A stretch of DNA of 7,702 nt from assembly GCA_949499045.1 (NCBI GenBank), contig CATEEE010000008.1, forward strand, positions 1-7,702, read 5' to 3'. This stretch comes from Marinobacterium sp. xm-d-530. GTDB lineage: Bacteria > Pseudomonadota > Gammaproteobacteria > Pseudomonadales > Balneatricaceae. Numbering within the stretch: the stretch's first letter is position 1; each line of letters begins with the position of its first letter. Positions 1 to 6,577 of the stretch are shown here, one piece after another. The position numbers and the translations under genes were made by a program. The notes under the pieces were generated by a model. That model worked only from the letters and a program-made list of their open reading frames with translations. It made no database searches and had not been told where the DNA came from.

Positions 1-390
1 GACGAGGAGGGTATTCAAGATGAGTTGGACGCTTACAATCCATTGATTCCTGATGGAACCAATCTGAAGTGTACTCAGCTCATTGAGTTTGCAGACCCTG
101 AAGAGCGTAAGGAAGCGCTTGGTAAATTGGTTGGTCTTGAGCACAAAACCTATGTTCAAGTGTTTGGCCATGACAAGGTCTTTGCAATAGCCGATGAAGA
201 TCTAGAGCGCAGTACTGAAGAGAAGACCAGTGCCGTCCACTTCATGCGTTTTGAATTGACCGATGAGATGATCACGACACTCAAAGCTGGCGCAGCGCTA
301 GCCGTAGGTGTGGATCACCCAAATTATCAGCACCATATTGATGAAGTGGATCCTGAAACACAGGTCACTTTAACGGCTGATCTTAAATAG
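1..390 (+). CDS. DUF3501 family protein, 3' part (5' end outside window)
   Basis: This is the C-terminal 129 residues of a protein I recognise as DUF3501, a family of unknown function about 190-200 residues long, so roughly 65 N-terminal residues lie upstream. The frame is open from base 1 (reading DEEGIQDELDAYNPLIPDG), so the TTG codon at 25 is an internal leucine and not a start. Family hallmarks visible are the DELDAYNPLIPDG block, the FADPEERKEALGKLVG segment, the VFAIADEDLER-EEKTSAVHFMRFEL core and the GVDHPNY motif near the C-terminus. No signal peptide or membrane segment is seen in the visible part, so it is probably cytoplasmic. From memory, such genes often sit beside rubrerythrin and an Fe-S/FAD oxidoreductase, suggesting a redox or peroxide-related role; those neighbours would be upstream and cannot be seen. 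A terminator follows 15 bases after the stop. Confidence 0.85.
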   Translation, partial: DEEGIQDELDAYNPLIPDGTNLKCTQLIEFADPEERKEALGKLVGLEHKTYVQVFGHDKVFAIADEDLERSTEEKTSAVHFMRFELTDEMITTLKAGAALAVGVDHPNYQHHIDEVDPETQVTLTADLK

Positions 391-405
391 ATCCTACCCC
401 CCTTA

Positions 406-445
406 TGAGAGGGTGCTGTTGGGCATCCTCTCACTCTTTTATTTT
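406..445 (+). terminator. Rho-independent terminator after the DUF3501 gene
   Basis: TGAGAGGGTG (406-415) pairs with CATCCTCTCA (424-433), a 10-bp stem including one G-T wobble, around an 8-base loop. It is followed directly by CTCTTTTATTTT (434-445), a T-rich tract in the plus direction. The position just after the DUF3501 stop codon fits termination of that operon and isolates the efflux genes downstream. Confidence 0.85.
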
Positions 446-470
446 GCAATGCACCATTCCTTGCTAGACT
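444..470 (+). promoter_or_regulatory. Candidate sigma-70 promoter for the efflux operon
   Basis: TGCTAGACT (462-470) reads as an extended -10 element: TG, one base, then TAGACT, which matches TATAAT at four of six positions. A -35-like TTGCAA lies at 444-449 with a short 15-base spacer (TTTGCA at 443-448 would give 16). This is the only gap between the terminator and the adaptor gene, so a promoter is expected here. The exact boxes are a visual guess; a second weak pair (461-466 and 483-488) is also possible. I see no clear operator palindrome. Confidence 0.35.
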
Positions 471-512
471 GCGTAGAAATCGGTTTAGTTCTTTAGACCC
501 TTCGCCACGATC

Positions 513-516
513 GAGG
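513..516 (+). promoter_or_regulatory. Ribosome binding site of the efflux adaptor gene
   Basis: GAGG at 513-516 precedes two adjacent ATG codons. The gap is three bases to the ATG at 520 but six bases to the ATG at 523. Usual spacing therefore favours 523, making the protein 331 residues. Either start gives the same signal peptide core. Confidence 0.55.
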
Positions 517-519
517 TTA

Positions 520-1518
520 ATGATGCGTTCTTATCTTCTTGTTTTAGTGTTTGGCTTCTCTAGCATAGTTCAGGCAGCGCCTGTTGTGTCGACTGAATCG
601 CTGAACGATTTAGTCTACTACCCAAAATTTTCAGCACCAGCTGAAGTGATCAGTGCCAATGATGCCGCACTCAGTGCTGAACTCTCTGCACGCATTGTTA
701 CTATTAACGCTGAGGTGGGTGATCGTGTGAAGCAAGGCGACTCTCTGGTTAACCTTGATTGTCGAACCTACGAGAGTCAGTTGGCAACGCAAAAGGCGGT
801 GCTGAGTGAACTGCGCTCACAACGCCCTCTGTTAAGTGATCAATACGAACGTGCTAAGACGCTAAATAAACGTGGCAATTTGGGTGACGACGCTCTGCAG
901 CAGCGCGAAACAGCGCTTACCTCATTGGACGCTCGCATTGATGTGCAAAATCGTCAGATTGAACTCGCTAGCATTGCAACTGAAAATTGTTCGTTGGTTG
1001 CCCCATTCGATGGAGTCATCTCAGCCCGAATGGCTCAGTTAGGTGCCTTAGCCGCTCCCGGTATGCCTCTGCTTCAGTTGGTTCAGACGGAAGGTGCTGA
1101 ACTGGAAGCTAAAGTCGCGCCCGGTAAAGGGGTGGCAGAGAGTAAAGTCTGGTTTGAAACCAACGGCGAATCATTTCCTGTTGAGTTAAGAGCTAAATTA
1201 CCGATTATCGATCGTCGCGAACGAACTCAAACCTACCGTTTCACATTCACCGAAGTGACTCCCGAGATTGGTGCTACCGGTCGTTTGACCTGGACAGCCA
1301 TTCAACCTCATATCTCCTCTGAACTGTTGGTTCGACGCAAAGTGGATGGTGAGTGGAAGCTGGGTCTCTTGTTCGAAGAGCAGAGTGCAGCACAATTTAT
1401 TGCCGTAGAGAACGCTATAGAGGGTCAGCCTGCGGCCGTTGATCTACCCGGGGATACACAGATCATTACCGATGGTCGTCTGCTCGCAGTAGAAGGCGAA
1501 GCGGTAGAGGTGCGCTGA
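520..1518 (+). CDS. RND efflux pump periplasmic adaptor (membrane fusion protein)
   Basis: This is the periplasmic adaptor that links an RND permease to a TolC-type outer-membrane channel. Residues 1-19 form a Sec signal peptide (one Arg, hydrophobic core, VQA|AP cleavage after Ala19). There is no lipobox cysteine, so unlike AcrA it is probably not a lipoprotein. The order is: first lipoyl half (about 48-80, with VGDRVKQGDSLVNLDC), a coiled-coil hairpin (about 82-150, rich in Gln, Arg, Leu and Glu), second lipoyl half (about 157-192, CSLVAPFDGVISARMAQLGA), a beta-barrel region and a membrane-proximal C-terminal region. At 332 residues it is shorter than AcrA (about 397). Cys81 and Cys157 are the only cysteines and sit at the two ends of the hairpin. 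The next gene starts one base after the stop, so the two are surely co-transcribed. Substrate cannot be read from sequence. The start may be the second ATG at 523. Confidence 0.92.
   Translation: MMRSYLLVLVFGFSSIVQAAPVVSTESLNDLVYYPKFSAPAEVISANDAALSAELSARIVTINAEVGDRVKQGDSLVNLDCRTYESQLATQKAVLSELRSQRPLLSDQYERAKTLNKRGNLGDDALQQRETALTSLDARIDVQNRQIELASIATENCSLVAPFDGVISARMAQLGALAAPGMPLLQLVQTEGAELEAKVAPGKGVAESKVWFETNGESFPVELRAKLPIIDRRERTQTYRFTFTEVTPEIGATGRLTWTAIQPHISSELLVRRKVDGEWKLGLLFEEQSAAQFIAVENAIEGQPAAVDLPGDTQIITDGRLLAVEGEAVEVR
1507..1510 (+). promoter_or_regulatory. Ribosome binding site of the RND permease, inside the adaptor gene
   Basis: GAGG at 1507-1510 lies within the last codons of the adaptor and is nine bases ahead of the permease ATG at 1520. 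The adaptor TGA (1516-1518) falls between them. This arrangement favours translational coupling and supports the 1520 start. Confidence 0.6.
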
Positions 1519-1519
1519 T

Positions 1520-4500
1520 ATGTGGCAACGCTTCATCACCAACCATGTGCTAGCTAACCTAACCTTCCTGCTAGTACTGGCGGTCGGTCTGTTGAGTTAT
1601 CAAGGCTTACCTCGTCAGCAAGATCCGACCATTAACTTCAACTGGATCATCGTGACTACACCCTTACCCGGTGCAACAGCGCTTGATGTTGAAAGCAAGG
1701 TGACGGATCCGCTAGAAGATGCGCTCCGTTCACTGGCTGATGTGAAGTTTGTATCGAGTAATTCACGAGAAGGTATTTCCAGCATCCTTGTTCGCTTTGA
1801 GGATATCGATGATCGTACCTTTGATAAGCGCTTAGCTGACCTGCGCCGTGAAATACAAAATACCGAATCTGAGTTGCCCGATGCGGCGTTGGATTCATTG
1901 ATTCTTGAGATCACAAGTTCCAATGCTTTCCCAGCGGCGACTGTCGCCGTGACTAGCTTGTCAGATGACGAAAACTTGCGTCTACAAGCGACGCGCATCG
2001 ATAAAGATCTGTCCCAGCTAAAAGGCGTTTCACGTATAGATCCTGTGGCACTGCCTGATCCAGAGCTGCAAGTAAATCTGGATGTCTCTGAGCTAGAAGC
2101 CTTGGGTATTACCCCGCAACAGGTTGCCAACACCGTTACCGCCTTCTTCCAAGATGAGGCGGCCGGTAACTTGGTGCAGGGCGATCGTAACTGGCTGGTG
2201 CGAGTTGTCGGTACAGCCTCTGATCCTAGCTATCTGGCTAATCGCCCTGTGTTGGGTGCGTCGGGCGAAGTGCCGCTATCCCGTGTTGCTAGTGTTGAGC
2301 GCGCACGTGAAGATTCTAGTTTCTTAGTACGTGTCGATGACAAACCGGCCGTTCTGTTGGCGGTGATGAAGAAAGAGGGCGCTAACACTTTGGAATTGGT
2401 CGAGCGTGTGCAGACCTACATGGACGATCGTAACGCCCTATCCCTTGAGACCGGTGTCGAGATGGTATTGATTGATGATCAGACCATCGCGACACGTAAG
2501 TCGATCCAAATTATGGAGAACAATGCACTGATCGGCCTGATCCTTGTGTTGGTGGTTGCTTGGCTCTTCTTGGGTACACGCATCGCACTGTTAACGGCGA
2601 TCGGCATACCCTTTATTCTGGCAGCGACCTTCTGGGTGCTTGCAGGTCTGGGCGAGACCTTGAACGTCACCGTGCTGTTGGGTGTGGTGATTGTATTGGG
2701 TATGTTGGTCGATGATGCGGTCGTCGTGGTTGAATCAATTTACTATCGTTTGCAGCGTGGATTTACAGGTATTGCAGCCGTACAAGGGTCTCTCAAAGAG
2801 GTAGCAGCGCCTGTAACAGCTGCGGTATTGACCACCATTGCCGCCTTTTTACCGTTGATGCTACTTCCCGGTATTTTGGGTAAGTTCATGAAGGTTATCC
2901 CAATGGTGGTTTCGATCGCCTTGGCGATCAGTTTGATTGAAGCCTTCTGGATGCTGCCAGCCCACATTTTGGCGGCTAAAGTTGGTTTTGATAAACCAAG
3001 TCGAATTCAGCGCTTGCGCGAGACGATGACGCACCGAATTCAAATTGCCTATGTGCGCATGCTCATCAAGGCACTCCGTCGTCCTGTTCTGGCTCTGATT
3101 GTTGCGGTGTTGCCATTAATTGGCGCAGTGGGTGCGTTGGGTAATGGCTACATCAAGATGGATTTCTTTGCGGCTGACCCAGTGCGTCTTTTTTATGTGA
3201 ACGTAGAGATGCCGGCAGCGACCCCTGTTGCGAAGACAATGGAAGTGGTCTCGCGTGTCGAAGAGCGTGTCCGTCAAAACGTGCGTGATGGGGAAGTGCG
3301 AGCGATCGCAAGCTATGCCGGTCAAATGTTTACTGAGACCGAACCACGCATCGGTGAGCAGTATGGGCAAATCTTAGTCGGTCTTAACCCTAAAACACCT
3401 GAACTACGAACGGTTGAAGAGATGACTGATGCGGTGCGTGAAGATTTGGGTGATATTGCTGGCCCTATTCGCATCTCCTTCTTGCGCCTATCCGGTGGAC
3501 CACCGGCGTCTAAACCGATCTCGGTTAAAGTGCGTGGTGATGATTATCAAGAGATACGCGACGCCACTAATATTCTAATTGAGATACTTAACAGCAATGA
3601 GGATTTTGTTGATGTTGAGGACGATGCTGCTCGTGGTCGTTATGAGTTGAGTCTTGAGTTAGACAGCGACGCGATCAATCGTACAGGTTTGAACCCTGCG
3701 GATGTTCGTCGGACCCTACGTCTCTTGGTGGACGGTGAGGTGGTTGCCAGTATGCGAGATGCCGGTGAGCGTCTAGATGTGCGTGTTCGTGCCAACCCTG
3801 ACTCGCTGCCCTCACTAGAGCGCCTATTGAGCTACCGCATTCCCGTTCCGGCGGGCGGCGCTATTCCGCTGTCGGAATTAGTGATTGAGGAGCGTAAACA
3901 GTCGTTGGGTAACATTCGTCACTACAACTTCCGCCGTGCGATCACGTTAGAGGCAGACCTTCGTTCTGGTGGAATGGATACCGTACAAGCCAATGCCTTT
4001 TTGGCAGAACGTTGGAAAGAGTATGAAGCACAGTATCCTGCGATTGATCTCGACTTCTCGGGTGAGTTGGATGACATCCAAGAGAGTATGGACTCTATTG
4101 CGATCCTATTTTTAGTCGGCGTTGGCTTGATGTACCTGATTTTGGGCACTCAGTTCCGCAGTTACTGGCAGCCACTAATGATATTGGCGACGGTACCGCT
4201 AGCGTTTACTGGTGTCATATTAGGGTTGATCGTGACGCAAAATCCATTGAGCCTCTACACCATGTACGGTGTCGTAGCGTTGGCAGGTATTGCCGTGAAT
4301 GCCGCGATTGTATTGATATCGGCCGCCAATGACCGAATAGGAAATGGTATGAGCCTGATGCACGCAACACTCTATGCGTCACGTCGACGGGTGATTCCGG
4401 TATTAATTACCACACTGACGACAATGGCAGGTCTCTTTTCATTGGCAGCGGGCTTAGGCGGTAAGTCGCTGATTTGGGGTCCAGTAGCCACGTCGATTGT

Positions 4501-4600
4501 GTGGGGCTTGGGCTTCTCGTCTGTTCTGACGCTGTTTGTGATTCCGCTTCTTTATCGTCTGTCGATGCGCAGAGCGGTTAAGCGTATTGCTGAAAGCTAG
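1520..4600 (+). CDS. RND efflux permease, AcrB/HAE-type, proton-driven
   Basis: This is the inner-membrane proton/substrate antiporter of a tripartite pump; its 1026 residues fit the family (AcrB 1049). It shows the duplicated RND plan: TM1 (about 12-29), a periplasmic porter domain (about 35-330), TM2-TM6 (about 334-480), TM7 (about 521-541), a second periplasmic domain (about 545-855), then TM8-TM12 (about 858-1012). TM4 carries GMLVDDAVVVVES with Asp398 and Asp399, equivalent to AcrB Asp407/Asp408. Arg957 and Thr964 match AcrB Arg971 and Thr978, but the TM10 lysine (AcrB Lys940) is Asn927 in GIAVNAAIVLIS. I count no cysteine in the whole protein. Blocks such as FDKRLADLRREI, LEITSSNAFPAA and LPLMLLPGILGKFM suggest the non-AcrB subgroup common in marine gammaproteobacteria. 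The partner is the adaptor just upstream; no TolC gene follows. Substrates are unknown, with drugs, bile-like compounds or solvents all possible. Confidence 0.95.
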   Translation: MWQRFITNHVLANLTFLLVLAVGLLSYQGLPRQQDPTINFNWIIVTTPLPGATALDVESKVTDPLEDALRSLADVKFVSSNSREGISSILVRFEDIDDRTFDKRLADLRREIQNTESELPDAALDSLILEITSSNAFPAATVAVTSLSDDENLRLQATRIDKDLSQLKGVSRIDPVALPDPELQVNLDVSELEALGITPQQVANTVTAFFQDEAAGNLVQGDRNWLVRVVGTASDPSYLANRPVLGASGEVPLSRVASVERAREDSSFLVRVDDKPAVLLAVMKKEGANTLELVERVQTYMDDRNALSLETGVEMVLIDDQTIATRKSIQIMENNALIGLILVLVVAWLFLGTRIALLTAIGIPFILAATFWVLAGLGETLNVTVLLGVVIVLGMLVDDAVVVVESIYYRLQRGFTGIAAVQGSLKEVAAPVTAAVLTTIAAFLPLMLLPGILGKFMKVIPMVVSIALAISLIEAFWMLPAHILAAKVGFDKPSRIQRLRETMTHRIQIAYVRMLIKALRRPVLALIVAVLPLIGAVGALGNGYIKMDFFAADPVRLFYVNVEMPAATPVAKTMEVVSRVEERVRQNVRDGEVRAIASYAGQMFTETEPRIGEQYGQILVGLNPKTPELRTVEEMTDAVREDLGDIAGPIRISFLRLSGGPPASKPISVKVRGDDYQEIRDATNILIEILNSNEDFVDVEDDAARGRYELSLELDSDAINRTGLNPADVRRTLRLLVDGEVVASMRDAGERLDVRVRANPDSLPSLERLLSYRIPVPAGGAIPLSELVIEERKQSLGNIRHYNFRRAITLEADLRSGGMDTVQANAFLAERWKEYEAQYPAIDLDFSGELDDIQESMDSIAILFLVGVGLMYLILGTQFRSYWQPLMILATVPLAFTGVILGLIVTQNPLSLYTMYGVVALAGIAVNAAIVLISAANDRIGNGMSLMHATLYASRRRVIPVLITTLTTMAGLFSLAAGLGGKSLIWGPVATSIVWGLGFSSVLTLFVIPLLYRLSMRRAVKRIAES

Positions 4601-4625
4601 AGGCAGAATCGTATTACCTTTTAAT

Positions 4626-4663
4626 GCTAGCTCCAAGGTGTGACAAGTGCCTTAGGAGCTAGT
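4626..4663. repeat. Imperfect inverted repeat between convergent operons
   Basis: CTAGCTCCAAGG (4627-4638) pairs with CCTTAGGAGCTAG (4650-4662), giving 12 base pairs with a single bulged A at 4654 and an 11-base loop; G4626 and T4663 could add a wobble pair. It lies between the permease stop (4600) and the dehydrogenase stop (4700), the right place for a bidirectional terminator. However, neither side has a T-run (plus side TGCTAGTAAG, minus side ATTAAAAGG), so it may block 3' exonucleases or act with Rho instead of being a classic intrinsic terminator. The rest of 4601-4699 shows nothing else I can support. Confidence 0.5.
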
Positions 4664-4699
4664 GCTAGTAAGCAGTACGAAACGAAATTTTCTCGCGCA

Positions 4700-5428
4700 T
4701 CAAAGATCAAAGTTAGTGGGTATGATTACCATGTCGCGCACAGTCATATGACGAGGTCTGGTCAGCATAAATATCAACGCGTCAGCAATCTCTTCAGCCT
4801 CGATTAGACTGCCATTTGTTCGAGCCTCTTTTAGTTTCTCTTCAGGCCAGTCTGAAAGTAACCCTGTTACCACAGGCCCTGGTGAGACGGACCCAATACG
4901 AATCCCGTACTTATACATCTGACGTCGAGTTGTTTGGACAAAGCAGTCAATCGCCCATTTTGACGAGGCATAAACAGGCTCCCATGGGGTCGGGTAGTGT
5001 GCCGCTAGCGAGCTGGTCACTAAAATGTCACCGGTTTCTCGCTCAATCATGTGTGCTAGCACTGCTTGTACGTTTTTCATCACCACGTTGATATTTAAAT
5101 TCAGCATCCGATCAATCTGATCAGCGTCTGAATCCATTAGATCGCCGCCTACATAGAGCCCTGCATTGGCGTGAAAGATATCCAGATGCCCGGTCATCTC
5201 AAGAATACGCGGCACCATCTCTTTGCACTGATCCGGATCAAGCAAATCAAGGACCAGTGGCAGGGCCTTATCCCCGAGGTGACTGCATATCTCAGACAGT
5301 GCAGACTCATTTCGATCAATAAAGATAACGGTGGCACCTTCATCTAACATCGCTTTGGCACTGGCGTAACCAATGCCTGATGCAGAGCCTGTCACGGCAG
5401 CAATTTTGCCTTTTAATGGTTCGCTCAT
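4700..5428 (-). CDS. Short-chain dehydrogenase, ribitol 2-dehydrogenase-like (pentitol to ketopentose)
   Basis: This 242-residue classical SDR likely oxidises a pentitol to a ketopentose in the cytoplasm. The Rossmann motif TGSASGIG is at 13-20; Asp38 at the end of strand beta-2 (FIDRN) predicts NAD over NADP. HANAG is at 86-90 and the catalytic tetrad is Asn112, Ser140, Tyr153 and Lys157 (YASSK), followed by SPGPVVT at 182-188. Several stretches resemble Klebsiella ribitol 2-dehydrogenase as I remember it: GHLDIFHANAG, LNIN, WEPVYxxSK, TTRRQ, YGIRIG, PGPVVTGLLSDWP, NGSL and a C-terminal TVRDMVIIPxxxDL. Ribitol dehydrogenase makes D-ribulose, yet the linked kinase is of the xylulokinase type, so xylitol or D-arabitol may be the real substrate here. 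AGAAGAG lies four bases before the ATG. The gene starts 30 bases after the aldo-keto reductase stop and is the last of the run. SDR identity is near certain; substrate is inferred. Confidence 0.85.
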   Translation of the reverse strand: MSEPLKGKIAAVTGSASGIGYASAKAMLDEGATVIFIDRNESALSEICSHLGDKALPLVLDLLDPDQCKEMVPRILEMTGHLDIFHANAGLYVGGDLMDSDADQIDRMLNLNINVVMKNVQAVLAHMIERETGDILVTSSLAAHYPTPWEPVYASSKWAIDCFVQTTRRQMYKYGIRIGSVSPGPVVTGLLSDWPEEKLKEARTNGSLIEAEEIADALIFMLTRPRHMTVRDMVIIPTNFDL

Positions 5429-5458
5429 AGTGCTCTTCTATATACCTATCAGATGGTT

Positions 5459-6511
5459 TTAAAACGGTTGAGGGTAGCGCTTAAAGACTGCCGCTAATTC
5501 GCTTTGTAATTCCTCAGACAGTGGCATGTCAAACGCAGCGATGTCCTCTTTAAGTTGATCCATTGAGGTCGCCCCAATAATGCTAGAGGTCACGCCGTCA
5601 ACTTGGTCACACCACGCGAGTGCAAGCTGTGAGGGGGTGTAACCAAATCGATTAGCCAGTTTCACGTATTCGGCTACCGCTTCATGTGCCTGCGGTGTAT
5701 TACGATGCAGGCCGGCAGAGTTAGAAATACTCCAGCGGCTGCCCTCCGGCATAGCGCCGTCTGCATATTTTCCTGAGAGGAGTCCAGATGCCAAGGGTGA
5801 CCAAGGTAGATAAGCGATCTCTTCGTGAACGCAGTTTTCGATCAAATAGGGCCAATCTTTGGCATGCAGCAGACTAAACTCATTCTGAATCGAAACTGGT
5901 TTAGGTAGATCAAACTCTCTGCTAAGTTTTAGGTAGGTATTGATACCCCAAGTCGTATCGTCTGAAAGACCAAAATGACGAATCTTTCCGGCTTTTATGC
6001 ATTGGTCTAAACCTTTAAGGATATCCAACATTTGAGCTTCATGTTCAGCGGCTTTAATGTCACTGAACTTGAAGAAGTTTGGAGTATGTTTTCCAAAGTG
6101 AGGCGAGGTTCGGTTTGGCCAGTGCAGTTGATAAAGATCGATATAGTCGGTCTGCAGACGCTTGAGTGAATTATCGACTGCCTCAATCACCGCTTTTCCT
6201 GTGATAGGTCCACCACTTCTTACCCAAGGTAATCCGATACCCGCGATTTTAGTGGCAATGATCATCTCACTGCGACGGGATGGATTGCGAGCGAGCCAAT
6301 TGCCGATAATCTCTTCTGTTTTTCCGTAGGTCTCTGCTGTGGGCGGCACCGCGTACATTTCTGCAGTATCAAAAAAGTTAATGCCTACTGATAATGCATG
6401 TTCGATCTGTTCGTCAGCTTCTGCCTGAGTGTTCTGTTTACCCCAGGTCATGGTGCCCAAACAGATTCGTGAAACGTCTAATTCACTGGTTCCTAAACGA
6501 CTAAACTGCAT
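5459..6511 (-). CDS. Tas-like NADP(H)-dependent aldo-keto reductase
   Basis: This 350-residue TIM-barrel oxidoreductase reduces an aldehyde or ketone, or runs in reverse, with a nicotinamide cofactor. The AKR tetrad is complete: Asp48, Tyr53, Lys88 and His130. The sequence follows E. coli Tas in length and landmarks: the N-terminal MQFSRLGTSELDVS, LGTMTWGKQN, AEMYAVPP-AET-GKTEEIIGNWLA, SLKRLQTDYIDLYQLHWPNR-FGK, and the cofactor loop IIGATSMDQLKEDI (311-324), where Asp323 replaces the Asn more often seen. E. coli Tas was found through tyrosine-auxotrophy suppression and has no firm substrate, so homology does not settle function. A strong AAGGGG site (6517-6522) ends five bases before the ATG, fixing the start. 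It lies between the kinase and the dehydrogenase on the same strand (gaps of 66 and 30 bases), suggesting a sugar or sugar-alcohol substrate. General detoxification of aldehydes is the alternative. Confidence 0.88.
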   Translation of the reverse strand: MQFSRLGTSELDVSRICLGTMTWGKQNTQAEADEQIEHALSVGINFFDTAEMYAVPPTAETYGKTEEIIGNWLARNPSRRSEMIIATKIAGIGLPWVRSGGPITGKAVIEAVDNSLKRLQTDYIDLYQLHWPNRTSPHFGKHTPNFFKFSDIKAAEHEAQMLDILKGLDQCIKAGKIRHFGLSDDTTWGINTYLKLSREFDLPKPVSIQNEFSLLHAKDWPYLIENCVHEEIAYLPWSPLASGLLSGKYADGAMPEGSRWSISNSAGLHRNTPQAHEAVAEYVKLANRFGYTPSQLALAWCDQVDGVTSSIIGATSMDQLKEDIAAFDMPLSEELQSELAAVFKRYPQPF

Positions 6512-6548
6512 GCTAACCCCTTATAAGCGATTTCTAATTCTAGGTTGT

Positions 6549-6563
6549 TAAAGCCAAGCTTTA
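6549..6563 (-). repeat. Small hairpin in the kinase/aldo-keto reductase gap
   Basis: TAAAGC and GCTTTA form a 6-bp stem around a 3-base loop in the 66-base gap. No T-run follows on the minus strand, so it is not a convincing terminator. It could slightly affect mRNA processing between the two genes or be chance. Confidence 0.25.
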
Positions 6564-6577
6564 CGCTAACACACTCT

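Noticed and set aside
25..27. TTG at 25 as a start codon for the DUF3501 gene
   Set aside because: The frame is open to base 1 and the upstream residues match the family, so this is an internal leucine of a gene cut by the window edge.
1615..2133. 172-codon open frame on the minus strand inside the permease gene
   Set aside because: It lies wholly antisense to a strongly conserved RND permease, its Ser/Arg-rich translation looks like no protein family, and no ribosome site supports it. It is a shadow of the codon pattern of the real gene.
4597..4668. Four CTAG tetranucleotides within about 70 bases
   Set aside because: CTAG is common through the rest of the window (roughly 25 copies by eye, near chance expectation), so the cluster mostly reflects the inverted repeat and is not special.
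4816..5091. 91-codon plus-strand open frame antisense to the dehydrogenase
   Set aside because: It overlaps the conserved SDR catalytic region on the other strand and its translation shows no recognisable domain.
6512..6577. Possible internal promoter before the aldo-keto reductase (CTTATAAG near 6517-6524)
   Set aside because: The TATAA-like bases abut the ribosome site, leaving no room for a start point, and no good -35 is at proper distance.
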